From positions 1 to 50,512 of the forward strand of contig CABUTR010000012.1 of the NCBI GenBank assembly GCA_902494555.1: a stretch of 50,512 bases of DNA, given 5' to 3'. The position numbers and the translations under genes were made by a program. Of this stretch, positions 15,619 to 25,442 are shown in pieces (the first letter of the stretch is position 1; each line of letters begins with the position of its first letter). Source of the stretch: an uncultured Collinsella sp. (GTDB taxonomy: Bacteria; Actinomycetota; Coriobacteriia; Coriobacteriales; Coriobacteriaceae). The notes beneath the pieces were generated by a model that had not been told where the DNA came from, made no database searches, and saw only the letters and a program-made list of their open reading frames with translations.

Positions 15619-15690
15619 ATGCAGCCGGGTCGCCCTTCTAGTGTCTCTCGAAGCTAGATGGGTGCTAGAGGGGCGACTGCCTCGCGACGT

Positions 15691-15740
15691 TTCCTCAGAT
15701 AAAACCTGCCAAAATGAACCTGTCCCTTTTTGGTAGGTCA
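15691..15740. repeat. REP-like palindrome family R1, copy 2
   Basis: Same unit as at 13604: CAGATAAAACCTGCCAAAAT, then AACCTGTCCCTT, then TTTGGTAGGTCA. It lies between two convergent genes and directly abuts the longer palindromic element at 15778. Confidence 0.8.
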
Positions 15741-15777
15741 GTTGACGCGGTGCAGGTTGAGCATATGCGAGCGAGCG

Positions 15778-15914
15778 GGCTCCGGGTGCGGTAAGGTGAC
15801 GTGAAACAAGCGGGCGCTGACCTTTTGGTCGCGCCCGTGAAGTTGAACGTCAGATTGCCGTGCCCGGGGCCTGCGCAGCGCCGAGCAGTTACGCCGTTTG
15901 TAAAACGGCGTAAC
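15778..15914. repeat. Convergent-gene palindromic element (R3), copy A
   Basis: A long imperfect hairpin (outer arms 15778-15794 and 15855-15871) has the conserved core GGGCGCTGACC/GGTCGCGCCC. It is followed by a second hairpin with 12-bp arms (15888-15899 and 15903-15914) ending at the LarE stop codon. The outer arms differ in sequence from copies B and C but still pair, largely through G-T wobbles. It is probably a bidirectional terminator or a mobile palindrome. Confidence 0.75.
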
Positions 15915-16793
15915 CTAAAGATTCATGTTGCCGTGGATGTAGGGGGTGACCTCGGGGGAGACGTGGTCGCAGCCCAGCTCGCGCAGGGCGGACTCGATGG
16001 CGGCGGGCAGCGGGGCCTTGCCTTCGCCGTTGACCGTGGTGCCGCCGAGGGCGGCGATCTTTGCGACGTCTGCGGGAGCGGCTTCGATATGCATGCAGCC
16101 GCCGACGAGACGTGCGCGCACCTGCGCCAGACCAAGATCGTGCAGGTAATCCTCGCATGCGCGGATTAAATCGACCTTCTCGCGCGTAAGTTCCTCGCCC
16201 GTGGGGACGCGCGTGGCAAGACAGGCTCCCGCCGGCAGGTTCCAAACGGGATAGCCCCATGCGCGCAACAGCTCGCGCTCTTCGTCCTTGGTAAAGCCGA
16301 CCTCCATGAGAGGGGAGCGTACGCCGAGCTCTTCTGCCGCGCGCATGCCAGGGCGGTAGTCACCGCGATCGCTTGCATTGCTGCCGTCGATGACGGTGGG
16401 AAAGCCGAGCGACTTGGCGTGGTTGACGATAGCGGTAAAGCCGGCGTGCTTGCAGTGGTAGCAGCGATTGGCATCGTTGCAGGCTACTTGGGGGAGCTGC
16501 AACTGATCGACCGAAAGATTGAGCACAGGGAGCTTAAAATGCGGCTCCTCATTGGCTTGCCCGTCAACGGAGCGCTCAAACGAAGCCTGTTCAGGCGTGC
16601 CGATGAGCGGCGTGGTGAGGTGAACGAGAAGCGTGTTGGCAGGCATGATGCGGGCGCAGACCGCGGCTAAAAAGCTGCTGTCGACGCCGCCGGAAAAGCC
16701 GATGGCGACGCGTCCGTATGCCAAAAGCAGCTGCTCGAGCGCTGCGAGTTTGTACTGAAGCTCCTCTGCAGGTGCGGTGGTGTCTGAAAGCAT
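15915..16793 (-). CDS. ATP-dependent sacrificial sulfur transferase LarE
   Basis: A 292-aa PP-loop protein of the LarE family, which donates sulfur to build the nickel-pincer nucleotide cofactor of lactate racemase and related enzymes. The PP-loop SGGVDSS is at 34-40. The family RCYHCK motif is at 110-115, and the candidate sulfur-donor Cys is Cys191 in PAGACLATRVP. The start follows TAAGGAA. LarB, LarC or a racemase are not encoded nearby, so partners must lie elsewhere or the protein serves another sulfur-transfer task. It converges with the AlbA_2 gene. Confidence 0.93.
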   Translation of the reverse strand: MLSDTTAPAEELQYKLAALEQLLLAYGRVAIGFSGGVDSSFLAAVCARIMPANTLLVHLTTPLIGTPEQASFERSVDGQANEEPHFKLPVLNLSVDQLQLPQVACNDANRCYHCKHAGFTAIVNHAKSLGFPTVIDGSNASDRGDYRPGMRAAEELGVRSPLMEVGFTKDEERELLRAWGYPVWNLPAGACLATRVPTGEELTREKVDLIRACEDYLHDLGLAQVRARLVGGCMHIEAAPADVAKIAALGGTTVNGEGKAPLPAAIESALRELGCDHVSPEVTPYIHGNMNL

Positions 16794-16960
16794 AAAACGT
16801 TCCTTACCAATATGTGCTCGGTCGAAAACTATAATCCTATCGGGCTGCTTGTCATAAGACTTCTATCTATGTAACGAAGGCACAATATGCTATATACGTT
16901 ATATACAAATTTGTAAAGTGCGGTAGAGTGTCAGTAACGCAATCCGGTGAGGGGATCGAT

Positions 16961-17611
16961 ATGATCAAGGCTGTAATTTTTGACATGGACGGAACGCTGG
17001 TCGATACCGAGCGTTTGGGCATTAAGGCATGGAAGGCGGGCGCCGCCGAGCTGGGGGTCGCGATTGATGAAGCGCTGATCCATCAGTTTATCGGCCGCAC
17101 CCTACCCGATGTTATGGACATCCTTGATAGGCATTACGGCAACCACGAAACCACCGAGGCGGTCTATGCCCGCCACAAGGAGATTCGCGACGAGATGGTC
17201 AAGACCGAACTGGAGCTTAAGGCCGGCGCCGCCGAGTGCATAGACGAGCTGCTGGCTGCGGGCTATCACGTGGGCCTTGCGACGTCGTCGCGCTTCGCTA
17301 CGGCCGAGCGCAACCTTAAGATGGTCGGTCTTTTTGACAAGTTTGAGACGGTGACCTGTGGCGAGGACGTCGTGCACGGCAAGCCCGACCCCGAGATGTA
17401 TCTGCTTGCCTGCGAGCGCGCGGGCTTTGCCCCCGAGGAATGTGCCGTGGTCGAGGATTCGCGCAACGGCTGCGTCTCGGGCATCACGGCGGGTTGCCAT
17501 GTCTTTGCCGTGCCCGATATCGTGCCGCTGCCGCAGGACGTAGTGGATGGCTGCGAGGCTATGCTCGATTCGTTGTTCGATCTGACGGCGGCGGTCAAGG
17601 CCGTGCGCTAG
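16961..17611 (+). CDS. HAD-family hydrolase, beta-phosphoglucomutase-like
   Basis: A 216-aa HAD subfamily IA phosphatase or mutase. Motif I is FDMDGTLVDTE (nucleophile Asp), motif II ATSSR, the Lys is in GKPDPEMY and motif IV is VVEDSRNG. A helical cap domain (about 17-85) is inserted after motif I. The ATG at 16961 puts motif I at the N-terminus and follows GAGGGG; the in-frame GTG at 16928 is less likely. The gene is divergent from larE and appears monocistronic. The natural substrate (sugar phosphate, small phosphate ester) cannot be told from sequence. Confidence 0.9.
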   Translation: MIKAVIFDMDGTLVDTERLGIKAWKAGAAELGVAIDEALIHQFIGRTLPDVMDILDRHYGNHETTEAVYARHKEIRDEMVKTELELKAGAAECIDELLAAGYHVGLATSSRFATAERNLKMVGLFDKFETVTCGEDVVHGKPDPEMYLLACERAGFAPEECAVVEDSRNGCVSGITAGCHVFAVPDIVPLPQDVVDGCEAMLDSLFDLTAAVKAVR

Positions 17612-17645
17612 ACTCTGCACCTGAGCCATTTCAATAGCATTTTAA

Positions 17646-17813
17646 AGATGCGGCCAACCGCTAAGCTGGGTGTCCGCATCTATATCCAAGATCCCGAATG
17701 CGCCCGTGGGCGTTGTCTGCCGCTAGCGGTGACGACAGCGGCGCCCGCGCGGAAGCGCTGATACGGCCAGCTCCTCTTATCTCACCAAGACTGCAGTTTT
17801 GGCCGATAAGAGG
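17646..17813. terminator. Hairpins between convergent HAD and AAA genes
   Basis: A hairpin with 8-bp arms (17646-17653 and 17674-17681) and another with CCTCTTATC (17773-17781) pairing with GATAAGAGG (17805-17813), the latter followed by GGCTTTG. Together they occupy the 271-bp gap between convergent genes and probably terminate from both sides. No gene was seen here. Confidence 0.55.
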
Positions 17814-17882
17814 GGCTTTGTGCTTTAAATAATCGAGGCAGCCGCCTTGGCAAGAGGTTGGCGGGGCTTTGGACGTTACGAG

Positions 17883-19088
17883 TTACTCCAAGAGCCAGTC
17901 GATTACGTTGCGCTTGCGAACTCCTTCGTAGTTTGCGTCAGCAAATAGCGTGTCGAGCGTAAGAAGCGTCTTGGGATAGTTGTCTCGGACTTTCTTAAAG
18001 GGGGCCAACTCGCGGTTGAGGGTGGTTTCGTCGAGCGTGGTGGCTGAAACCTGAAAATAGGCCGTTTCGTCTGAGCCTAGGGCAACAAAATCGATCTCCC
18101 CACCATCGATATCGCCCACGTAGACGTCGTATCCGCGGCGTAGAAGCTCGAGATAGACGACATTTTCGAGAATATGACCGATGTCGCTGCTCTGAGTTTT
18201 GACGAGAGCGCCTCTAAGTCCAAGGTCAACGGCGTAGTATTTTCCGTTTGTTGTTAGAAGCTGTCGACCGCGTACGTTGTAGCGCGGCGCTGAATACAGT
18301 ACGAGACTGTCTGTTAAGCCTTTGAGGTACTTGGCGACGGTCTTCTGATCGGTTTTGTTGCCGTTGGACGAGAGCGTGTCGGAGATTTTTTTAACCGAGG
18401 TTCGGCTTCCGATGTTATGGAGTAGGAACTTGGTGATATCGCGCAGGGTCGAGACGTCCGAGACCTTCAAACGTTCGATAACGTCGCGTATGACTATGGT
18501 GTCGTAGAGACTCATAAGGTAATCACGCGCCTGGGGGCCCTGGATACCCGTTTCGGCGATAAAGGGAAAGGAGCCCCGGGTGATGTACTCGTCAAACAGC
18601 TGGGTAGGAGCCTTTCCACCATTGGTTTTTGCCGAGCAAAACTCTTTAAAGGAGAGGGGCAGCATCTTGAGCTCTACGTAGCGACCGGATAGTAAGGTTG
18701 CCAGCTCGCTCGAGAGCAGATAGGCGTTGGAACCGGTTATGTAGAGATCGACATTATCCCTGATAAATAGGCTGTCGACGGCTTTTTCGAAGTGCTCGAC
18801 ATGCTGTATCTCGTCCAGAATGACATAGTTCATCTTATCGGGGACGAGTCTGGCGGAAACGTAGTCGTAGAGTGCTCTATACGACGTAAGAGACTCGAAC
18901 TCCAGATCTTCAAAGCTGAGGGATATAACTTGGGCATCTGTGGTTCCATGGTCGCGCAAATGACCACGGTAAATCTCGAATAGCTTCGATTTGCCTGACC
19001 TACGCACGCCCGAAACGATCTTGATAACATGTGAGTCTTTCCACGAAATGAGCCAGTCGAGGTACTGCTTGCGGTCAATCAAATCCAT
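17883..19088 (-). CDS. AAA ATPase with DUF4143
   Basis: A 401-aa protein of the AAA_14/DUF4143 type. Walker A is SGVRRSGKS (26-34), Walker B is VILDEIQH (near 98-104) and sensor-like TGSNAYLLSSELATLLSGR follows. A C-terminal DUF4143 region is present from about 200. These ATPases are widespread in anaerobes as single genes and have no agreed function; nuclease-like or toxin-antitoxin-like roles have been suggested. The start follows GGGAGAGG. The upstream region is AT-rich and carries two palindromic operator candidates. Its lower-GC setting suggests lateral transfer. Confidence 0.9.
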   Translation of the reverse strand: MDLIDRKQYLDWLISWKDSHVIKIVSGVRRSGKSKLFEIYRGHLRDHGTTDAQVISLSFEDLEFESLTSYRALYDYVSARLVPDKMNYVILDEIQHVEHFEKAVDSLFIRDNVDLYITGSNAYLLSSELATLLSGRYVELKMLPLSFKEFCSAKTNGGKAPTQLFDEYITRGSFPFIAETGIQGPQARDYLMSLYDTIVIRDVIERLKVSDVSTLRDITKFLLHNIGSRTSVKKISDTLSSNGNKTDQKTVAKYLKGLTDSLVLYSAPRYNVRGRQLLTTNGKYYAVDLGLRGALVKTQSSDIGHILENVVYLELLRRGYDVYVGDIDGGEIDFVALGSDETAYFQVSATTLDETTLNRELAPFKKVRDNYPKTLLTLDTLFADANYEGVRKRNVIDWLLE

Positions 19089-19153
19089 AAAGCCTCTCCC
19101 TGGGTCTGAAAACGTTGGAACAAAATCAATATTTATATGAAATTACAAAAAAT

Positions 19154-19210
19154 ATGGAACCGAATCCATTTTATCAAAACAACTCATGAAAATATGGATT
19201 GTATTCCATA
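19154..19210. promoter_or_regulatory. Two palindromic operator candidates before AAA/DUF4143 gene
   Basis: ATGGA-N6-TCCAT occurs at 19154-19169, and TATGGA-N6-TCCATA at 19193-19210, in the same geometry and exactly 40 bp apart (about four helical turns). The surrounding 100 bp is very AT-rich. They are likely binding sites for one dimeric regulator. Confidence 0.5.
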
Positions 19211-19252
19211 AATATCCGTAGCTGTAGCCCTGGCTAATGGGCGTGGGGCCGG

Positions 19253-19294
19253 AAAAAGCGCCGCAGCGGGGCTGATTCCGCTGCGGCGCTTTTT
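19253..19294. terminator. Bidirectional terminator after LacI-family gene
   Basis: A perfect stem, with arms running from AAAAAGCGCCGCAGCGG on one side to its complement ending CGGCGCTTTTT on the other, has an 8-nt loop. It sits immediately after the stop codon of the minus-strand LacI gene, with T-tracts on both strands. Confidence 0.9.
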
Positions 19295-19295
19295 G

Positions 19296-20408
19296 CTACA
19301 GGTAGGCGCCGAGATTGATGGCGGTGGCTTCGGCGTGGTTGCTTGCCTGGGTGCTGGCGCGCTCGAGGAGGAACGGCCGTACGAGTTCTTGGCGGTTGAT
19401 GTCCTCGGCGGCCGTGACCGCGGTGACGGGGCGCGCGGCAGAGCCGACGCGGATATGTTTGGTCTTGGCGGCGGGCTTGTTCTCGATTTGCTCCATCAGC
19501 AACTGAACGCCCTTGCGGCCAATCTCGTAGCCTGGGGGTGCCACTGTGGTGAGCGGGACCGACCCGCTCCAGGCGAGCGGGTTGCCGTCGCAGCCTGCCA
19601 CGCGGACCTGCTCGGGGACGGAGATGCCTTTATCGACCAGCGCCGAGATGACGCCCGAGGCCAGTACGTCAGTGAGGCCGACCACGAAGTCGGGGCGCTC
19701 GTCCGCGGGGCGCCCGGCGATTTGGGCACCGATGCTGTAGCCGTCGGCTGCGGTATTCCATTCGCCGGCGTCGATGACTTCGATTTTGATATCGGGGTGC
19801 AGGGCGAGGGCCTTGTGAATGCCAAGCACGCGCAGGGTGAGCTGCATAAATGCCGATCTGCCCACAACGGTGATATGGCGTGCGCCGCGGGTGATGGCGA
19901 GCTCGGCGATAATGCGCCCCTGCGCCTCGTTGTCGGCGGCCACGTAATAACCGGGCTCGGAACAGTGGATGTCCAGATGGACGATTGGCACGGGCATCTT
20001 GGTCATGGCGGGGTGCCAGTCGGGAGACGCCATGGGCTGAACCATGACGCCGGACATCTGCGTGCCCATAAAATAGCGCAGGTAATGGTCCTCGAGAATA
20101 TCGTCGTTATCGGCATTGGCGATGAGCAAGTCATAGCCGTGCTTGCGTGCCTCGTTATGGGCGCCGCTGGCAATTTGGAGCGAGAAGCCGTGGTCGAGAC
20201 GGGGGAGAACCAGGCCAAAGGACTTGGTGGTGCCGCCCGCGAGCTGACGGGCGCTTTGGTTGGGCAGATAGCCAAGGCGACTGATGGTCTCGTTGATGAG
20301 CTTGAGGGTCTCGGGGCGCAGCTTTTCGGGGTGGTTGAGTGCGTTGGAAACCGTGCCTAGCGAAACCCCTGCCTCGCGCGCGACATCGCTGATTTTTACC
20401 TTTGCCAT
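19296..20408 (-). CDS. LacI-family transcriptional regulator
   Basis: A 370-aa repressor-type protein. The N-terminal HTH reads VKISDVAREAGVSLGTVSNALNHP, then the hinge YLPNQSARQLAGG, then the sugar-binding-like domain (VQPMASPD, GCDGNPLAWSGSVPLTTV). The start at 20408 (MAKVKIS) places the HTH at the terminus and follows AAGGGG. It is divergent from the second amino acid importer (20655), but the 246-bp gap contains two mobile-type palindromes, so the target may be a distant sugar operon. The effector is unknown. Confidence 0.92.
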   Translation of the reverse strand: MAKVKISDVAREAGVSLGTVSNALNHPEKLRPETLKLINETISRLGYLPNQSARQLAGGTTKSFGLVLPRLDHGFSLQIASGAHNEARKHGYDLLIANADNDDILEDHYLRYFMGTQMSGVMVQPMASPDWHPAMTKMPVPIVHLDIHCSEPGYYVAADNEAQGRIIAELAITRGARHITVVGRSAFMQLTLRVLGIHKALALHPDIKIEVIDAGEWNTAADGYSIGAQIAGRPADERPDFVVGLTDVLASGVISALVDKGISVPEQVRVAGCDGNPLAWSGSVPLTTVAPPGYEIGRKGVQLLMEQIENKPAAKTKHIRVGSAARPVTAVTAAEDINRQELVRPFLLERASTQASNHAEATAINLGAYL

Positions 20409-20483
20409 AGCGGCCCCTTTGATGCGTTTCAAGTACAAGCCAGATTGTAGCATCGCCCGCCCCTAGGGTGTCAAAGCCTTCCA

Positions 20484-20527
20484 ATTAGGGACAGGTTTAT
20501 TGTGGCAGGTTTTATCTGGGTAAACGC
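20484..20527. repeat. REP-like palindrome family R1, copy 3 (reverse)
   Basis: Reverse-complement copy of the R1 unit: TTAGGGACAGGTTTATTGTG, GGCAGGTTTTATCTGGGTAAA. The left arm is partly degenerate (TTCCAATTAGGG), so pairing is weaker than in the other copies. Confidence 0.75.
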
Positions 20528-20535
20528 TGGAGACC

Positions 20536-20576
20536 AAGCCACCACAAAGGTGCCTGTCCCCCTTTGTAGTGGTTTT
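20536..20576. repeat. REP-like palindrome family R2, copy 1
   Basis: Arms AAGCCACCACAAAGG and CCTTTGTAGTGGTTTT pair around a loop containing TGCCTGTCCC. A diverged copy lies at 22226. The stem differs from R1, but the CCTGTCCC core is the same. Confidence 0.75.
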
Positions 20577-20654
20577 GATACGGCTGGGCTGCGCGCTCAA
20601 CAGTGGAGTGTCTACAATAGAAGCCGTTTTGAACGTAGATTGAAAGGCTTTGGT

Positions 20655-21536
20655 ATGACACGCTCTGTTTCTCGTCGTGATTTCCTGAGTTTGCTTACCG
20701 GTACAGCATTAGTTGCGGCGAGCGGTTGCGCTGGCAATGGCGCTGACAAGGGCTCTGCCGCTGGTTCTGCTGCGGGTGCGGGCGACGATATCAAAGGCGC
20801 CAAGCTCGCCTTTGTGGGCGACGATGCCTTCGCGCCCTATCGTTATCTGGAGACGCAGTCGGACGGCAAGCAGAAGGTTGTCGGCCTGGATATCGCCATT
20901 GCCGACGAGATGGCTTCGCGCCTGGGCTTTTCTTACGACTTTGAGCCGCAGGACTTTGCCGCCACGCTTGCATCGGTGCAGAGCGATGACAAGGCCTTTA
21001 CCATGGCGATGAGCTCCAACGAAGAGCGCGAGCAGACGTACGACTTCACGCGCGGCTATTATCAGCCGCTCGTAGGCGTTCTCACACTTGGCGGCGATCC
21101 TGTCAAGCGCGTCGAGGACCTTGCCGGCAGGTCCATCGCCTGCACTACCGGCACCGTGCAGAACAAGTTCATCGCCAAGGTCATGCCCGATGCCGATATT
21201 CATACGTACGACGGCGGCGACCAGTGCCTGCAAGAGGTGCTCGCCGGGCGCATCGATGCCTACCTGTGCGACGGCGCCGAGGGCCAGTCCATGCGTGATG
21301 CGAACGAGGGCCTGGTGCTGGGCCTGCTCGATCGCTCCGAGACGAGCGGTCATGTGGGCGTGTACCGCCTGATGGCCAAGAAAGGTGCCGGCTTTGTCGC
21401 GGCGCTTGACGAGTGCATCGGCGAGATGCTCGAGGATGGCACCATCGACGGCTATATCAAGCAGTATGTGGGCGCCGACTTTATGTGGAACGGCGACTAT
21501 TCCGCTTCCGGCACGTCGACGGTTGCCGGAAAATAG
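20655..21536 (+). CDS. Amino acid ABC transporter substrate-binding lipoprotein
   Basis: A second SBP_bac_3-type binding lipoprotein (293 aa), paralogous to that at 208. The leader has the twin-arginine motif SRRDFL and a lipobox ending in Cys near residue 25 (AASGC), then a Gly/Ala/Ser linker with the block DKGSAAGSAAG almost shared with the first paralogue. The ATG at 20655 starts directly before the twin-arginine signal. It is followed by a permease gene but no ATPase gene. It may bind a different amino acid for a shared ATPase. Confidence 0.92.
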   Translation: MTRSVSRRDFLSLLTGTALVAASGCAGNGADKGSAAGSAAGAGDDIKGAKLAFVGDDAFAPYRYLETQSDGKQKVVGLDIAIADEMASRLGFSYDFEPQDFAATLASVQSDDKAFTMAMSSNEEREQTYDFTRGYYQPLVGVLTLGGDPVKRVEDLAGRSIACTTGTVQNKFIAKVMPDADIHTYDGGDQCLQEVLAGRIDAYLCDGAEGQSMRDANEGLVLGLLDRSETSGHVGVYRLMAKKGAGFVAALDECIGEMLEDGTIDGYIKQYVGADFMWNGDYSASGTSTVAGK

Positions 21537-21570
21537 CGAGCCGATATCGGTGCGCGCCAAGGGCATGCTG

Positions 21571-22218
21571 ATGAAGTTTGAACTGCTAGAACCATATATA
21601 CCGATGTTTATGAGCGGCCTGGTCGTGACCTGTCAGGTGACGGCCGCCGCTCTGGTCATAGCGCTTGCCCTGGGCTTTCTCATTGCCGTGCTCAAGGCTT
21701 TACCCTGTCGCCCGTTGCGTGCGGTGCTCAACTTCTACACCTCTATCTTTCGCGGCGTTCCGCTTATCGTGCTGCTCTTTTTGGCGTATTTTGCGACGCC
21801 GCAGCTCACGGGCTTTAAAATTTCGATGTTTGCCGCCGGTGTCATTACGCTGGGGCTTAACGGCTCAGCGACGGTGTCCGAGACGGTACGCGGTGGTATC
21901 GAGGGCGTTGACCGGGGTCAGTACGATGCCGCTCGGGCCATCGGGCTTCGCTATGTTCCCATGATGCGCAAGATCGTTGTTCCGCAGGCTATGCGCTCGA
22001 TTGCCCCCGCCCTGGTCAACGAAGTGATCACGGTCCTCAAGAGCTCCTCGCTGGTGGCAACCATCGGCCTGATGGACATGATGCGTGCCGCCCAGAGCGT
22101 GCAAGCGCTCACCTATCGAGCCTTTGAACCGTTTTTGGTGGTGGCCGTGGTCTACTACGTCGTTGTCATGGCGCTCGCTGCCCTGGGTAATCGGCTCGAG
22201 CGCTGTCTGCGCCTCTAG
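21571..22218 (+). CDS. Amino acid ABC transporter permease
   Basis: Permease of 215 aa with several hydrophobic segments (e.g. MFMSGLVVTCQVTAAALVIALA) and the EAA-type loop GQYDAARAIGLRYVPMMRKIV. The ATG at 21571 is preferred over ATG 21565 because the AAGGG site then has normal spacing. It lies 34 bp downstream of the binding protein. The next gene is glmS, so the expected ATPase is absent. The ATPase at 1714 is a candidate partner (inference). Confidence 0.9.
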   Translation: MKFELLEPYIPMFMSGLVVTCQVTAAALVIALALGFLIAVLKALPCRPLRAVLNFYTSIFRGVPLIVLLFLAYFATPQLTGFKISMFAAGVITLGLNGSATVSETVRGGIEGVDRGQYDAARAIGLRYVPMMRKIVVPQAMRSIAPALVNEVITVLKSSSLVATIGLMDMMRAAQSVQALTYRAFEPFLVVAVVYYVVVMALAALGNRLERCLRL

Positions 22219-22225
22219 AACCGGT

Positions 22226-22266
22226 CAAGCCACCGCAAAGGCGCCTGTCCTCATCGTGGTGGTTTA
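22226..22266. repeat. REP-like palindrome family R2, copy 2
   Basis: Diverged copy of the unit at 20536: AAGCCACCGCAAAGG, GCGCCTGTCC, then CGTGGTGGTTT. It starts 8 bp after the permease stop and could act as a terminator-like hairpin. Confidence 0.65.
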
Positions 22267-22282
22267 GGCATGTGTGCATCGG

Positions 22283-22306
22283 GTGGTATCTAAGTTGAGA
22301 TACCAC
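22283..22306. promoter_or_regulatory. Palindrome upstream of glmS
   Basis: Perfect 9-bp arms GTGGTATCT (22283-22291) and AGATACCAC (22298-22306) with a 6-bp spacer, followed by a further TGGTAT half site. A TACAAT -10-like box lies at 22337-22342. The TGGTAT half site recalls operators of GntR/HutC-type amino-sugar regulators, but this is only resemblance. Confidence 0.5.
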
Positions 22307-22416
22307 TTCTGGTATATCAGCTTGCGCTTGCGTGAGTACAATACTCGAACGTTATACGTCTCAGCGCCCCCCGTGCGTGGACGTCTTGCAGTCACGCGAA
22401 CGAAGGGATTTATCCT

Positions 22417-24264
<1,848 letters not shown>

Positions 24265-24272
24265 TTGGTTCC

Positions 24273-24407
24273 GCCGTTCTACCGAACGGCGGACCTGCCG
24301 ACGCTGCGCGGGCCGCATTCACGCCAATCTGACGTTCAATTTCGAGGGCGCGACCAGAAGGTCAGCGCCCTCTCATTTCGCGTCACCTTGGCGCAAATGC
24401 GGCCCGC
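24273..24407. repeat. Convergent-gene palindromic element (R3), copy B
   Basis: A hairpin with 8-9-bp arms (CCGCCGTT/AACGGCGG, within about 24271-24292) lies directly after the glmS stop. It is followed by the long hairpin 24308-24407, with arms GCGGGCCGCATT / AATGCGGCCCGC and the inner GAGGGCGCGACC / GGTCAGCGCCCTC. It is almost identical to the reverse complement of copy C and lies between convergent glmS and the GntR gene. Confidence 0.8.
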
Positions 24408-24502
24408 TCGCTGCTGGTGACTGACATCGAGCGTTCCGTCATCGGCGCGCTTTAACGACTAAGGCTCGGCCCGTTGTGGCGGAGTCGGGCCTTATTGCAT
24501 TT

Positions 24503-24550
24503 GCCCAGATAAAACCTGCCAAAATAAACCTGTCCCTATTTGGCAGGTTA
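24503..24550. repeat. REP-like palindrome family R1, copy 4
   Basis: GCCCAGATAAAACCTGCC, AAAATAAACCTGTCCC, then TTTGGCAGGTTA. The last three bases supply the stop codon of the minus-strand GntR gene. The arms AACCTGCCAAA and TTTGGCAGGTT are perfectly complementary in this copy. Confidence 0.85.
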
Positions 24551-25249
24551 GCGGAGCTTGCTGGTCTCGAAGTACTCGGGGAACTGGTCCAGAACCTCGG
24601 TTTGGTTACGGAACATCATGTGCAGGTGCTTGCTGACCAAAAAGCTCGCCTCGATGGGGTCGCGGCCGGCGATGGCGCGACGGATTTGCTTGTGCTCGTT
24701 AACAGTCTCCTGATTGTCGAGCGTCTGCGTGGCGGCGCGCAGCCAGCGGAAGCGCTCCAGGTCGGCATTGGTCGCCTCGAGCCACGACCACACGGTACTG
24801 CGACACGCGATGCTAAAGATCATGCGGTGCATGAGGTTGTCGCTTAAAAAGAAGCCGATGCGATCCTCCTCGGCCATGGTCTTTTCCTGCAGCGCGATGG
24901 CTCGGTCGAGCTGCTCGATGCCTGCCGAGGTGGCACGGGCGCAGCACTCCACAATCACCTGCTTTTCCAGGTGCTCGCGAATGTAGCAGGCGCTCTCGGC
25001 AAGAGTGAGGTTGATGGGCGAGACATAGGTGCCGCTTTGGGGCACGGTACGCACCAGGCCCTCTTGTGCCAGACGCACCAGCGCCTCGCGCACAGGGGTT
25101 CGCCCCATATCAAGGTCGTCGCAAAGCTGCTTTACGCCCAGCTTTTCGCCCGGCTTGTAGTCCAGGTAGACGATTTTGCGTCGAATGGTGTGGTAGGACT
25201 GGTCCTGCAGACTCGCTTCCTGCTCGCCGACGTGCATCGATTCTTCCAT
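24548..25249 (-). CDS. GntR-family regulator, FCD type
   Basis: A 233-aa regulator with an N-terminal winged HTH (LGVKQLCDDLDMGRTPVREALVRLAQEGLV) and an all-helical FCD effector domain (IREHLEKQVIVECCARA, HRMIFSIACR, EHKQIRRAIAGRD). Proteins of this group usually sense organic acids or amino acid derivatives through a metal site formed by conserved His/Asp residues. The ATG at 25249 has a GCGAGG site; the in-frame ATG at 25279 lacks one but remains possible. It is divergent from the YeiH-type transporter and may regulate it. Confidence 0.88.
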   Translation of the reverse strand: MEESMHVGEQEASLQDQSYHTIRRKIVYLDYKPGEKLGVKQLCDDLDMGRTPVREALVRLAQEGLVRTVPQSGTYVSPINLTLAESACYIREHLEKQVIVECCARATSAGIEQLDRAIALQEKTMAEEDRIGFFLSDNLMHRMIFSIACRSTVWSWLEATNADLERFRWLRAATQTLDNQETVNEHKQIRRAIAGRDPIEASFLVSKHLHMMFRNQTEVLDQFPEYFETSKLR

Positions 25250-25442
25250 AGTGCCTCGCAACCGTTCTATCACACTCATATATCAGCTGTTAATTATGCC
25301 GCGAATCAGCTCTCCGCGGTGGGTAATTCGGCTGTTGCCCGAGAACTATTGCGGCATCTTGGTCTTTGTTTGCGCATGGCTGTGCTCAATGTTGCCGTAT
25401 CATAAGCCGTCGCAAACGTGAAATAGAAAGAAGGAATCCCAT

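Noticed and set aside
22307..22416. glmS ribozyme
   Set aside because: The short leader lacks the ribozyme core, and only a palindrome and a -10-like box are present.
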